This document shows, piece by piece, positions 1 through 9,100 of a stretch of 64,000 bases of DNA. A model generated the notes under the pieces. That model was not told where the DNA came from and did not search any database. It saw only the letters and a list, made by a program, of their open reading frames with translations. The stretch covers positions 1,798,001-1,862,000 of the forward strand of contig NZ_CCYK01000007.1 of assembly GCF_000826105.1 (NCBI RefSeq). Direction: 5' to 3'. Within the stretch, counting starts at the first letter, position 1, and each line of letters opens with the position of its first letter. The DNA comes from Pseudomonas massiliensis. Its GTDB lineage: Bacteria; Pseudomonadota; Gammaproteobacteria; Pseudomonadales; Pseudomonadaceae. A program made the translations under genes and the position numbers.

Positions 1-405
1 AGACAGTTGCTTGGGCTTGCGCTCCAGCAATGGCTGTAGCTCCAGGATACGGGCAGCCTCGCTCACCTTGCGCTCGATCTCCTGCTTGTCGCGCCCTGCT
101 AGATCAAGTGCGAAGGAGAGGTTCTTGCGGACCGTCATGTGTGGATAGAGCGCGTAGGTCTGGAACACCATGGCCAGGTCTCGCTTGGCCGGAGGGACTT
201 CGGTGATGTCCCGACCGTCGAGCTCGATCTGTCCGCTGCTGACATCCTCTAGCCCGGCGATCAGGCGCAGCAGGGTGGATTTGCCGCAACCGGAAGGGCC
301 GACGAATACCACGAATTCGCGGTCGCGCACTTCCAGGTCGATGCCTTTGATGATTTGCAGGTCTTCGAAGCCCTTCTTCAGGTTTCGAACTTTCAACGTC
401 GCCAT
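1..405 (-). CDS. mtlK: Mannitol/polyol ABC transporter ATP-binding protein, partial
   Basis: N-terminal 135 residues of a MalK/UgpC-type ATPase that would energise uptake of mannitol or related polyols on the cytoplasmic face of the membrane. The reading starts [15 protein letters not shown], has the Walker A motif GPSGCGKST at about residues 36-44 and a Q-loop ([11 protein letters not shown]) near residue 82. The gene runs off the left edge, so the signature motif, Walker B and C-terminal regulatory domain are not seen. It lies 62 bases downstream of the second permease gene and is the fourth gene of the operon that begins at 3605. The ATG is preceded by AAGGAG-like sequence on the minus strand. 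The family is clear; the mannitol assignment rests on the operon's resemblance to Pseudomonas mtlEFGK. Confidence 0.88.
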   Translation of the reverse strand, partial: MATLKVRNLKKGFEDLQIIKGIDLEVRDREFVVFVGPSGCGKSTLLRLIAGLEDVSSGQIELDGRDITEVPPAKRDLAMVFQTYALYPHMTVRKNLSFALDLAGRDKQEIERKVSEAARILELQPLLERKPKQLS

Positions 406-467
406 GGGTTGGCTCCTTGTTCAAGCCAGACAGGAGGTGGCCGGGCGCGACCGAGGCGCGCCGGCGT

Positions 468-1301
468 TCATTTCACTGCGCCAAAGGACAGGCCGCGCAC
501 CAGTTGCTTCTGGCTGATCCAGCCGAAGATCAGGATGGGCGCGCAGGCCAGTGTGGAAACCGCGGACAGCTTGGCCCAGAACAGGCCCTCCGGGCTGGAA
601 TAGGAAGCGATCAGCGCGGTGAGCGGCGCCGCCTGGGAACTGGTCAGGTTCAGCGACCAGAATGCCTCGTTCCAGCACAGGATCAGCGACAGCAAGACGG
701 TCGAGGCCAGCCCCCCCTTGCTGATCGGGAGCAGTACCCGCAGCATTTCCTGCAGCAGCGTCGCCCCGTCGAGGCGGGCGGCTTCGAGAATGTCGCGAGG
801 AATGTCCTTGAAGTAGGTGTATACCATCCACACGACAATGGGCAGGTTGATCAGGGTGTAGATGATGATCAGCCCCAGTCGGGTATCCAGCAGCCCGGCG
901 CCCTTGGCCAGTAGATAGATGGGCATGAGCACGCCCACGGGTGGCAGCATCTTGGTCGAGAGCATCCACAGCAGGGTCTTGCGGGTGCGCTGGGTCTCGT
1001 AGAAAGCCATGGAGTAGGCGGCCGGCACGGCGATAAGCAGGCACAACAGGGTCGCTGCGAAGGAGATGACCACCGAGTTCCAGGCGTAGTGGAAGTAATC
1101 GCTGCGTTCCTGGATATGCAGGTAGTTCTCCAGGGTAGGGCTGAAGATGAACTGTGGCGGCGTGGCGAAGGCGTCGATTTCCGTCTTGAAGCTGGTCAGT
1201 ACCATCCAGAAGATGGGAAAGAAAATGACCAGCGCGACCAGCCAGGACAGCGTACCCAGGGCCAGGCTTTGCAACCGTCTGGATTGTTTGAGCGTCATCA
1301 T
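468..1301 (-). CDS. mtlG: Mannitol/polyol ABC transporter permease, MalG type
   Basis: A 277-residue inner-membrane permease of the MalG branch of binding-protein-dependent sugar transporters. It has an N-terminal membrane segment (about residues 13-33) followed by further hydrophobic spans, and the cytoplasmic EAA loop that docks on the ATPase is visible as EAARLDGATLLQEMLRVLLP near residue 190. The gene starts 10 bases after the stop of the upstream permease and is followed after 62 bases by the ATPase gene, so the three are almost certainly co-transcribed and form one transporter. The length is normal for the family. Substrate is inferred from operon architecture; sorbitol or arabitol transporters look very similar. 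Confidence 0.9.
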   Translation of the reverse strand: MMTLKQSRRLQSLALGTLSWLVALVIFFPIFWMVLTSFKTEIDAFATPPQFIFSPTLENYLHIQERSDYFHYAWNSVVISFAATLLCLLIAVPAAYSMAFYETQRTRKTLLWMLSTKMLPPVGVLMPIYLLAKGAGLLDTRLGLIIIYTLINLPIVVWMVYTYFKDIPRDILEAARLDGATLLQEMLRVLLPISKGGLASTVLLSLILCWNEAFWSLNLTSSQAAPLTALIASYSSPEGLFWAKLSAVSTLACAPILIFGWISQKQLVRGLSFGAVK

Positions 1302-1311
1302 GGGTTTGCCC

Positions 1312-2241
1312 TCAGCCCTTGTCGGTCAGGTTCCTGCCAATCATGCGTACCAGCACGATGGCAGCGATATTGGCGATCACCACGGCGATCAGCCCGCCCG
1401 CCGAGGCCATGCCGACGTCGAACTGCACCAGGGCCTGGTTGTAGATCAAGTAGGCCAGATTGGTGGACGCGAAGCCTGGCCCGCCATTGGTAGTGGTGAA
1501 GATTTCGGCGAATACCGAGAGCAGGAAGATGGTTTCGATCATCACCACCACTGCCACCGGCCGGGCCAGGTGCGGCAGGGTCAGGTGCCAGAAGATTGCC
1601 AGCGGGCCGGCACCGTCCAGTCGCGCCGCTTCCTTCTGCTCCTGGTCCAGCGACTGCATCGCGGTCATGAGGATCAGAATCGCGAAGGGCAGCCATTGCC
1701 AGGCCACGATGAGGATGATCGACAGCAAGGGATAGTTGGCTAGCCAATCCACAGGCTCAGCGCCGAAGAAACGCCAGAGCGCGGCCAGCACGCCGGATAC
1801 CGGATGGAAGATCAGGTTCTTGAACACCAGTGCGCCTACGGTCGGCATGATGAAAAAAGGCGAGATCAGCATCACCCGCACCAAGCCCCGGCCGAAGAAT
1901 TCGCTGGCTTCCAGCAGCGCGGCGATGAGCACGCCGCCCACCACGCTGATCAACAGCACGCTGACCACCAGCACCGCGGTGTTCCAGGCGCCGGGCATGA
2001 AGCCGCTGTCCGTGAGGAAAAAGCTGAAGTTTTCCAGCCCCACGAAGGCGTTTTCCCCCGGGTAGAGCAGGTTGTAGCGAATCAGGGAAAAATACAGGGT
2101 CATCGCCAGGGGCACGATCATCCACAGCAGCAGGAGAATGACCGAGGGGCTGACCAGGAACCAGCCAGGGTTGCGGAACAGGCGCCGGCCGGGCTGGCGA
2201 GGGTCGTTCGCAAGCCCGGCCTTGAGGGTGGAAGCAGTCAT
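1312..2241 (-). CDS. mtlF: Mannitol/polyol ABC transporter permease, MalF type
   Basis: A 309-residue inner-membrane permease of the MalF type and partner of the MalG-type permease encoded immediately downstream. A short cytoplasmic N-terminus leads into a first membrane helix (about residues 28-48). The EAA loop reads EAARLDGAGPLAIFWHLTLP near residue 207, and several further hydrophobic segments follow. The ATG has an AAGGTAA ribosome site about 6 bases upstream. The gene begins 59 bases after the binding-protein gene. Together the two permeases would form the channel of the transporter. The family assignment is secure; the substrate is by analogy with Pseudomonas mtlF. Confidence 0.9.
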   Translation of the reverse strand: MTASTLKAGLANDPRQPGRRLFRNPGWFLVSPSVILLLLWMIVPLAMTLYFSLIRYNLLYPGENAFVGLENFSFFLTDSGFMPGAWNTAVLVVSVLLISVVGGVLIAALLEASEFFGRGLVRVMLISPFFIMPTVGALVFKNLIFHPVSGVLAALWRFFGAEPVDWLANYPLLSIILIVAWQWLPFAILILMTAMQSLDQEQKEAARLDGAGPLAIFWHLTLPHLARPVAVVVMIETIFLLSVFAEIFTTTNGGPGFASTNLAYLIYNQALVQFDVGMASAGGLIAVVIANIAAIVLVRMIGRNLTDKG

Positions 2242-2300
2242 GATGGTTACCTTGGCAAGAGTGACCAGGCCCTCGCGGGAGGGCGGTCAAGGGCTGGGCC

Positions 2301-3605
2301 TTATTTCGGATAACCGGCCCGTTTCATCTCCCGCTCGGTGGCGGTCTGCGCCGCGGTCAGGGCCTGGTCCACGCTGGCCTGGCCAGTGAGCGCGCCGGAG
2401 AATATCTTGCCCACCGCTGTGCCCACGGCCTGGAACTCGGGAATGGTCACCAGTTGGATGCCCACATAGGGCTTGTCTGCCGAGGCGGTGGGGTCGGCCA
2501 CCTTCAGCGATTCCAGAGTCACCCGTGCGAAGGGCGCGGCTTGCAGATAAGCCTCGCTATAGGTGGAGGCCCGGGTGCCGGGCGGCACATTGGCGATGCC
2601 ATCCCGCTCGGCCACCAGCCTGGCGTAAGCCTCGGAGGTCGCCCAGGTGGTGAAGCTGCGCGCGGCCTCCTGTTTCTTGGAAGTCGCCGGAATGGCCAGC
2701 GCCCAGGAGTAGAGCCAGGAGGTGCCTTTCTCGGTGGTTTCATGGGGAGCGAAGGTAAAGCCGACGCTGTCGGCCACCTTGCTTTGTCTCGTGTCGGTCA
2801 CGAAAGAGCCGGCGACGCTGGCATCCACCCAGATAGCGCACTTGCCGCTGTTGAACAATGCCAGGTTCTCGTTGAACCCGTTGCTCGAAGCCCCCGGCGG
2901 GCCGAACTGCTTAAGGTTGTTCACATAAAAGTTCAAGGCGTCCTTCCAGGCCTTGCCGTTGAATTGCGGTGCCCATTGAGCGTTGAACCAAGTGCCGCCA
3001 TAGCCATTGGCCAGGGTGGTGATCAATGCCATGTTCTCACCCCATCCCGGTTTGCCCCGCAGGCAGAGCCCGTACTGATCCTTGCTCTTGTCGGTGAGCT
3101 TGCTGGCGAATTCACCGACCTGGGTCCAGGTAGGCTTGTCCGGCATGGTCAGCCCGGCTGCCTTGAACAGGTCGGTGCGGTAATAGGTAATGGAGCTTTC
3201 GGCATAGAAGGGCAGGGCGTAAAGGGTTCCGCCAACGGAAAGCCCTTCACGTACGGAAGGGAAGACATCGTCGAGCTTGTAGTCCGCCGGCAGGTTCTGC
3301 ATCGGCGCCAGCCAGTTCTTGGCGCCCCAGAGTGAGGCTTCGTACATGCCGATGGTCAGCACATCGAACTGCCCGCCCTGGGTGGCAATGTCGGTCGTCA
3401 GGCGCTGACGCAGGACATTCTCTTCGAGCACCACCCAGTTGAGCTTGATGTCCGGGTGCTGTTCTTCGAAGGTCTTGGACAACCGCTGCATGCGGATCAT
3501 GTCACTATTGTTGACCGTGGCAATGGTCAAGGTGTCTGCGGCCATGGCTGGCCCGACCAGGGCAAGGCAGCAGGTGGCGAAAATGGCGGGTGCCGACGTG
3601 CGCAT
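2301..3605 (-). CDS. mtlE: Periplasmic polyol-binding protein of the mannitol ABC transporter
   Basis: A 434-residue extracellular solute-binding protein (family 1, MalE-like). Residues 1-22 form a signal peptide ending in AMA, and the mature protein begins with the family-typical ADTLTIATVNNSDMIRMQRL. It would capture mannitol or related sugar alcohols in the periplasm and deliver them to the two permeases encoded next. An upstream in-frame extension to 3782 exists but lacks a ribosome site and would bury the signal peptide. The ATG at 3605 has AGGAG 6-7 bases before it, so that start was chosen. The leader carries an A-rich motif and a GC hairpin, described separately. Polyol dehydrogenase and kinase genes, if present, lie outside the window. 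Confidence 0.9.
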   Translation of the reverse strand: MRTSAPAIFATCCLALVGPAMAADTLTIATVNNSDMIRMQRLSKTFEEQHPDIKLNWVVLEENVLRQRLTTDIATQGGQFDVLTIGMYEASLWGAKNWLAPMQNLPADYKLDDVFPSVREGLSVGGTLYALPFYAESSITYYRTDLFKAAGLTMPDKPTWTQVGEFASKLTDKSKDQYGLCLRGKPGWGENMALITTLANGYGGTWFNAQWAPQFNGKAWKDALNFYVNNLKQFGPPGASSNGFNENLALFNSGKCAIWVDASVAGSFVTDTRQSKVADSVGFTFAPHETTEKGTSWLYSWALAIPATSKKQEAARSFTTWATSEAYARLVAERDGIANVPPGTRASTYSEAYLQAAPFARVTLESLKVADPTASADKPYVGIQLVTIPEFQAVGTAVGKIFSGALTGQASVDQALTAAQTATEREMKRAGYPK

Positions 3606-3619
3606 CGTGCTCTCCTCAT

Positions 3620-3640
3620 GGCCCGGGCGACGCCCGGGCC
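3620..3640 (-). promoter_or_regulatory. Perfect GC hairpin just upstream of the mtlE ribosome site
   Basis: Perfect inverted repeat with arms GGCCCGGGC and GCCCGGGCC around a 3-base loop. It ends a few bases before the AGGAG of mtlE, so the transcript would carry a very stable stem between the A-rich motif and the ribosome site. On the plus strand the stem is followed by a T-rich tract (TGTTTATTGTTCTTG), so it could also stop rightward transcription. Confidence 0.5.
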
Positions 3641-3657
3641 TGTTTATTGTTCTTGTT
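3641..3657 (-). promoter_or_regulatory. A-rich Crc/Hfq-type catabolite motif in the mtlE leader
   Basis: On the minus strand this stretch reads AACAAGAACAATAAACA, five consecutive AAN triplets. This matches the AAnAAnAA catabolite motif at which Hfq with Crc represses translation of secondary carbon-source genes in Pseudomonas. It lies about 36-52 bases before the mtlE start codon. The match is seen directly; binding is inferred. Confidence 0.5.
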
Positions 3658-3791
3658 GATCCGCAAGGAAGCGGGGCATGTGCCTGGAAGGGATTACACG
3701 CTGGGCGAGCACGTGAAACAACGCCGCGGGCACACCGGCACTGATACTTTTTTGCAGTCGATCGGTCGGGAGCCCTGTGCAACCCCCGGGC

Positions 3792-6053
3792 TCAGCCTGG
3801 GAGGGCCAAGGCAGCCTGGCGCTGCAGCACCCATGCCTCGAATGCGGGGCCAGGCATGGGGCGGCCGAAATGATAGCCTTGGCCATAGGTACAACCGGCG
3901 TCGCGCAGGAAGCGAGCCTGGTCCGCGGTTTCGACCCCTTCGGCCGTAACGCAGAAGCGCACCGCCGCGCCCAGGGCAATGATGGCTTCGGTAATAGCAC
4001 CGTAGGTACGGTCATCGGGTAGATCGCGGATGAACGCGCGATCGATCTTCAAGTGGTCCACTGGAAGCCACTTGAGATAGGCCAGCGAGGATTGTCCAGT
4101 GCCGAAATCATCGATGGCGGTGCGTACTCCGATGGACTGCAGGTGCGCCAGCACGTCCCGGGCACGCTCCTGGCTTTCCATCAGCAGGCTTTCGGTGACC
4201 TCGACCTCGAGGGCCGCCGCAGGCAACCCGTTGCGCTCCAGGGCCGCGGTGACACTGGCGACGAAATTGCTGCGATCGATCTGTGGTGCCGCGACATTGA
4301 TGGCGATCCGGCCTTCGAACAGACCCTGCTCGCGCCATACCCGCTGCTGTCGGCACACTTCCTCGAGCACCCATTGGCCCATGGGCACGATCAGGCCGCT
4401 ACGCTCGGCCACCGGAATGAACAGATCCGGCAGCATGAGACCCTGGACCGGGTCGCGCCAACGCAGCAGGGCCTCCGCACCCGCAATCGCGCCGGTGCGC
4501 AGGCACACCTTGGGCTGATACCACAGCTCGAACTCGTCGAATTGCAAGGCACGGCGCAGGGCATGCTCGAGCATCACCCGTTCATGGATCACCGAAGTCA
4601 TCGCCGGCTGATAGAAATGGTAGTCGTTGCGGCCAGCTTCCTTGGCGCTGTACATGGCCGTATCCGCGTGGCGGATAAGATCGGCCGCGCACTGGCCGTC
4701 CAGCGGAAACAGAGCGGCGCCCACGCTGGCGGAAACCAGCGCGGTATGCCCATCCAGGTCAAAGGGTTGCTGCATGGCCTGGACCAGGCGTTCGATCAGC
4801 GGCGCGGCCTCGCCGGGATCTCCCGCGCCTTCGAGTATGAAGCCGAATTCATCGCCGCCTAGCCGGGCCAGGGTATCGCCAGGTCGGATCTGCCGCGCCA
4901 GGCGTTCAGTGGCCTGTTGCAACAACTGGTCACCCAGAGCGTGACCCAGGGTGTCATTGATGACCTTGAAGCCGTCGATGTCCAGCAGCAGCACCGCAAA
5001 GCCAGTCGATGTCAGACCATCGGCGACGCAGCGGTCGAGCTGCTGGCCGAACAGCACCCGGTTCGGCAGGTTGGTCACACTGTCGAAGTGAGCGATGTGC
5101 GCCAACTCCGCCTCGGCCTGCTGGCGCTCGGCTACCTCGCGATTGAGGTCGTGGTTGCGCCGACTCAATAGTAGATGGCTACGCGTCAATTGCGCGCAAA
5201 GCAGCGCAAGCAGGGCGCCAGCACCCAGGCACAGCAGGAACAGGCGCGAATCCAGCAAGCCAGGCCTGGGCCAGCCACCCTGGGGACGGGCAGCCAATTG
5301 CCAGCGGCCACCTGGGATGTCTACGTCCGCCAGGACGTTGTTCTTGTTGAACAGCGAAGGATCACCCCAGATAAGGTCGCCCCTGGCCCCTAGGCCGTTG
5401 GCACCGCGCAGGGCAAGCTCGAGGTCCGGATGCGCCGTGATGCCGCAGGCGACCAATAATCCATCCACCTTGGCCACCACCGACAGCGCGCCCCAGTATT
5501 TAGGCCGCCCCAGCGGGCCAGTGACGAACACAGGGCGACGATAGACGAGCGCAAGGCCGCCCTGGTACAGGCGCAACGGCCCTACCAGGATGCTCTGCCG
5601 GGCCTGGCGTGCCGCTTCCAGTTGCTGGAACTGTCCACTGACGGAGCGGAAGTCCAGCCCCAGCAGTCGCTCGTTGCCTTCACGAGGGTACACATCGCGC
5701 ACCACATCGTTGGGCGCGATGGCGATATGGCTCAGGTAAGGGAGCTTGTCCATCATCTGGCCTACCATGCCGGCGAACCGGGCTTCGCTGATATCGCCGT
5801 CCACGGCGATCAGCTGTGCCAGCCCCTCGCTTTCGGTGAAAGCGCTACGCACTTGGCTTTGCACCTGGGCGCTGAGGGCGGTCAGCTCCAGACGAACGTC
5901 CCCGCGTTCTTCGGCTCGCTGGTTGCGCAGCTCCAGATGACCTACGCAAAGAGCCAGTACCACCGCGATCAGCAATATCGCCAGCGGAAGCAGGACGATA
6001 CCCCGCTGGTCGCGGCGGTAAGGCAGTAAGCGGGTGAGCATGCGCGGGATCAT
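3792..6053 (-). CDS. Membrane CHASE-GGDEF-EAL cyclic-di-GMP protein
   Basis: A 753-residue inner-membrane signalling protein. A first membrane helix (about residues 19-41) precedes a periplasmic region resembling a CHASE sensor (about 45-260). A second helix lies near 265-290, followed by a GGDEF domain with intact GGDEF at 399-403 and an EAL domain with EAL at 527-529 and DDFGTGQSSLAYLKWLPVDH further on. With both signature motifs intact it could make and/or break cyclic-di-GMP; which activity dominates cannot be read from sequence. It stands alone, with the mtl leader downstream and a methyltransferase gene upstream. A later ATG (MLTRL, codon 5) is an alternative start. Confidence 0.9.
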   Translation of the reverse strand: MIPRMLTRLLPYRRDQRGIVLLPLAILLIAVVLALCVGHLELRNQRAEERGDVRLELTALSAQVQSQVRSAFTESEGLAQLIAVDGDISEARFAGMVGQMMDKLPYLSHIAIAPNDVVRDVYPREGNERLLGLDFRSVSGQFQQLEAARQARQSILVGPLRLYQGGLALVYRRPVFVTGPLGRPKYWGALSVVAKVDGLLVACGITAHPDLELALRGANGLGARGDLIWGDPSLFNKNNVLADVDIPGGRWQLAARPQGGWPRPGLLDSRLFLLCLGAGALLALLCAQLTRSHLLLSRRNHDLNREVAERQQAEAELAHIAHFDSVTNLPNRVLFGQQLDRCVADGLTSTGFAVLLLDIDGFKVINDTLGHALGDQLLQQATERLARQIRPGDTLARLGGDEFGFILEGAGDPGEAAPLIERLVQAMQQPFDLDGHTALVSASVGAALFPLDGQCAADLIRHADTAMYSAKEAGRNDYHFYQPAMTSVIHERVMLEHALRRALQFDEFELWYQPKVCLRTGAIAGAEALLRWRDPVQGLMLPDLFIPVAERSGLIVPMGQWVLEEVCRQQRVWREQGLFEGRIAINVAAPQIDRSNFVASVTAALERNGLPAAALEVEVTESLLMESQERARDVLAHLQSIGVRTAIDDFGTGQSSLAYLKWLPVDHLKIDRAFIRDLPDDRTYGAITEAIIALGAAVRFCVTAEGVETADQARFLRDAGCTYGQGYHFGRPMPGPAFEAWVLQRQAALALPG

Positions 6054-6141
6054 GGACGCTGGGTGGCCTGGATGAAGTCAGCGAAACTGTGGTGTCTGCT
6101 GTATCGGCGACCCAGCGAAAAAATGAAGCCTCGTCAGCGCC

Positions 6142-7083
6142 CTAGGCGTCCCGGCGAAAGATCGCCACCTTCAGGCTTGCGTCCGGGTCCGTGTCCTCGA
6201 ACTCGGGGGGGTTGGCCAGCCGCTCGACGAACGTCAATGTCGGGGCATGCCTGGCCATGGCTTCCCGCAGAAAGTCCGTCGACAGGGCAGGGTCATTGAG
6301 GCAAGCCATCACTTGCCCTGCGGGGGCCAGCAGCCCTTCGAGCCGACGCAACACCTTCGGATAGTCCCGGGCCAATACGAAGCTGCCCTGCTGAAAGGAC
6401 GGCGGATCGACAATGATCAGGTCATAGGGGCCCAGGCGGGCCAGCTTGCCCCAGGATTTGAACAGATCATGGGCCAGGAAGCTCACGGATGCCAGATCAT
6501 GCCCGTTGGCGCGATGATTCTCGCGCCCCCGCGCTAACGCGGCACTGGACATGTCCAGATTGACCACGCTGCGGGCGTCGCCAGCCATGGCGGCCACCGA
6601 AAAGGTGCAGGTGTAGGCGAACAGGTTCAGTATTCGCTTGCCGGCCGCTTGCTGGCGTACCCATTGCCGGCCCGCGCGCATGTCCATGAAGAAACCGCTG
6701 TTCTGGGCGCGTCCGGGTTCTACCCAGTAGGCCAAGCCTTGTTCATGGATCCGGCGCGGGCCCTGGGCCTGGCCAGCTAGCCAGAGGGAGGGGCTGCCGT
6801 CCAGATAGCGCTGCTGCAGCAGCAGGCCCTGAGCATCGGAGGTTGCCCAGCCGGGATCGGCCAGCACGCCGCGCAAACATTCAATGAGTGCTTCGAACGC
6901 TTCGGTCGGCGGCGCCTTGAAGAGCGTTACTTGCACGAGCCCTTCAAGCCAGTCCACCGTGAGCTGCTCCAACCCCGGCCAACGGCGGCCCCGGCCATGC
7001 AGCAGCCGCCGGGCCTCGGCGGGCGGAGCGGCCAGCGCCTGGCGCAGGCAAAGGGACAGGGAGGCGAGGGCGATGGAATCCAT
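6142..7083 (-). CDS. Class I SAM-dependent methyltransferase, rRNA-methyltransferase-like
   Basis: About 313 residues with a Rossmann methyltransferase core. The SAM-binding segment reads RILNLFAYTCTFSVAAMAGD and the catalytic-type motif is LIIVDPPSFQQGSF, a pattern shared with the RlmI/RlmK family that methylates bases in 23S rRNA. It lacks the N-terminal PUA domain of RlmI, so substrate is uncertain. The ATG at 7083 has no clear ribosome site. A TTG at 7125 would add 14 residues but has its GGAG directly abutting the codon, so the start is unresolved. The gene is divergent from the ThDP enzyme at 7212. Confidence 0.8.
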   Translation of the reverse strand: MDSIALASLSLCLRQALAAPPAEARRLLHGRGRRWPGLEQLTVDWLEGLVQVTLFKAPPTEAFEALIECLRGVLADPGWATSDAQGLLLQQRYLDGSPSLWLAGQAQGPRRIHEQGLAYWVEPGRAQNSGFFMDMRAGRQWVRQQAAGKRILNLFAYTCTFSVAAMAGDARSVVNLDMSSAALARGRENHRANGHDLASVSFLAHDLFKSWGKLARLGPYDLIIVDPPSFQQGSFVLARDYPKVLRRLEGLLAPAGQVMACLNDPALSTDFLREAMARHAPTLTFVERLANPPEFEDTDPDASLKVAIFRRDA

Positions 7084-7211
7084 GGTCAGGCGGCACTGCT
7101 GAAAAAGGGCGGCGAGTGTAGCCAACTCCAGGGTTTCGAGGAAATAAATGGAACCGACGGCGGGCCGGGGGCGGTCTAGACAGCAAACGTACCGGCAAGG
7201 AGAGGTAAGCC

Positions 7212-9008
7212 ATGGCGAGCATGACCGTCGGCGATTTTCTGGTTGAGCGGCTTCACCAGTGGGGGGTAAGGCGGATATTCGGCTACCCTGGCGATGGCAT
7301 CAACGGTGTGTTCGGGGCGCTTGCTCGGGCCAAGGGCAAGATCGAGTTCGTTCAAGCCCGGCACGAGGAAATGGCCGCTTTCATGGCTTGTGCCCACGCC
7401 AAGTTCACCGGCGAGCTTGGCGTATGCATCGCTACTTCCGGCCCAGGCGCCAGCCACTTGATCACCGGGCTGTACGATGCGCGCATGGACCACATGCCGG
7501 TCCTGGCCATCGCCGGGCAGCAAGCCCGTACCGCCTTGGGCGGACATTATCAGCAGGAGCTGGACCTGGTGTCCATGTTCAAGGACGTGGCCGGCGCGTT
7601 CGTGCAACAGGCCAGTGCCCCTTCGCAAGTGCGACATTTGCTGGACCGCGCCGTGCGCACGGCTGTAGGCGAGCGGCGCGTGACTGCGCTGGTGCTGCCC
7701 AATGACCTTCAGGAGGAAGCCTACAGCGAGCCCACCCGGGCTCATGGCACTGTGCATTCAGGGGTAGGCTTCAGTCGCCCCCGGGTGGTGCCCTACGAAC
7801 ATGACCTGCAACGGGCCGCCGACGTGCTCAACAGTGGTGAGCGCATCGCCATACTGGTAGGGGCGGGCGCCCTTGGGGCAGCGGATGAGGTTGCCCAGGT
7901 CGCGCAAGTGCTCGGCGCGGGCGTGGCCAAGGCCCTGCTCGGCAAGGCGGTACTGCCCGACGATCTGCCCTGGGTAACAGGCTCGATCGGCCTGCTGGGC
8001 ACCGAGCCCAGCTATAAGCTGATGAGCGAGTGCGATACCTTGCTGATGATCGGCTCAGGCTTCCCTTACTCGGAGTTCCTGCCCAAGGAAGGGCAGGCCA
8101 GGGGCGTGCAGATCGACCTGGCGCCCGACATGCTCAGCCTGCGCTATCCCATGGAAGTCAACCTCACCGGCGACGCGGCCGAAACCCTTGCCGCGCTGAT
8201 GCCGCTGCTACTGGATAAAGACCGCGGCGCCTGGCGCGAGCGAGTCGAGGGCTGGCATGCGAACTGGGACAAGACGCTGAGCGATCGCGCCCTGGTCACG
8301 GCCGACCCGATCAACCCTCAACGCGTCGTGTATGAACTGTCGCCGCGCCTGCCGGACCAGGCCATCATCACCAGCGACTCGGGCTCCTGCGCCAACTGGT
8401 TCGCCCGCGACCTGAAGATCCGCCGTGGCATGCAGTGTTCGCTGTCCGGCGGCCTGGCCTCCATGGGTGCGGCGGTTCCCTACGCCATCGCCGCCAAGTT
8501 CGCCTGGCCTGACCGTCCGGTGATCGCCCTGGTGGGCGATGGCGCCATGCAAATGAACAACATGGCCGAGCTGATCACTGTGGCCAAGTACTGGCGACAA
8601 TGGAAGGACAGCCGATGGATCTGTGCGGTGTTCAATAACGAAGACCTGAACCAGGTTACCTGGGAGCAGCGGGTGATGGAAGGCGACCCCAAGTTCGAGG
8701 CCTCCCAGAACATCCCGGACGTTCCCTATCACCGCTTCGCTGAATCCATCGGTCTGAAAGGCATTTTCGTCGATAGCGATGATCAGGTCGCCGGCGCCTG
8801 GGAGCAGGCCCTGGCCAGCGACCGGCCGGTGGTGATTGAATTCAAGACTGACCCAAACGTTCCGCCGCTGCCTCCGCATATCAAGCTCGAACAAGCGAAG
8901 AAATTCGCCTCGGCCTTGCTCAAGGGCGATCCCGACGAAGCCGGCATCCTCCTGCAGACCGCGCGCCAGGTGCTTGGCGCGGTGTTGCCCGGACAACGCA
9001 AGGAATGA
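7212..9008 (+). CDS. Thiamine-diphosphate-dependent enzyme, pyruvate oxidase/acetolactate synthase-like
   Basis: A 598-residue member of the ThDP decarboxylase superfamily with N-terminal PYR, central and C-terminal PP domains. The catalytic glutamate sits in RHEEMAAFMA (about E52). The ThDP-magnesium motif starts GDGAMQMNNMAEL and closes with the AVFNN asparagines. Quinone-dependent pyruvate oxidase (PoxB) is the nearest well-known enzyme, but the C-terminal membrane-binding tail of PoxB is not evident and no acetolactate synthase small subunit is nearby, so the reaction is left open. A strong AAGGAGAGGT ribosome site precedes the ATG. A GntR regulator gene follows after 92 bases and may control it. 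Confidence 0.85.
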   Translation: MASMTVGDFLVERLHQWGVRRIFGYPGDGINGVFGALARAKGKIEFVQARHEEMAAFMACAHAKFTGELGVCIATSGPGASHLITGLYDARMDHMPVLAIAGQQARTALGGHYQQELDLVSMFKDVAGAFVQQASAPSQVRHLLDRAVRTAVGERRVTALVLPNDLQEEAYSEPTRAHGTVHSGVGFSRPRVVPYEHDLQRAADVLNSGERIAILVGAGALGAADEVAQVAQVLGAGVAKALLGKAVLPDDLPWVTGSIGLLGTEPSYKLMSECDTLLMIGSGFPYSEFLPKEGQARGVQIDLAPDMLSLRYPMEVNLTGDAAETLAALMPLLLDKDRGAWRERVEGWHANWDKTLSDRALVTADPINPQRVVYELSPRLPDQAIITSDSGSCANWFARDLKIRRGMQCSLSGGLASMGAAVPYAIAAKFAWPDRPVIALVGDGAMQMNNMAELITVAKYWRQWKDSRWICAVFNNEDLNQVTWEQRVMEGDPKFEASQNIPDVPYHRFAESIGLKGIFVDSDDQVAGAWEQALASDRPVVIEFKTDPNVPPLPPHIKLEQAKKFASALLKGDPDEAGILLQTARQVLGAVLPGQRKE

Positions 9009-9100
9009 AATGAATAGCCTGCATGGAAGGGAGGCCTTGGCCATGGTGCTGCGCATTCCTATATGATTGCCCTAACTTCCTTTGGTAAAGACAGACTTCC

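Noticed and set aside
7212-9008. Possible acetolactate synthase large subunit (ilvB)
   Set aside because: No regulatory subunit gene follows, and the N-terminus and central domain look closer to pyruvate-oxidase-like enzymes; left as a general ThDP enzyme.
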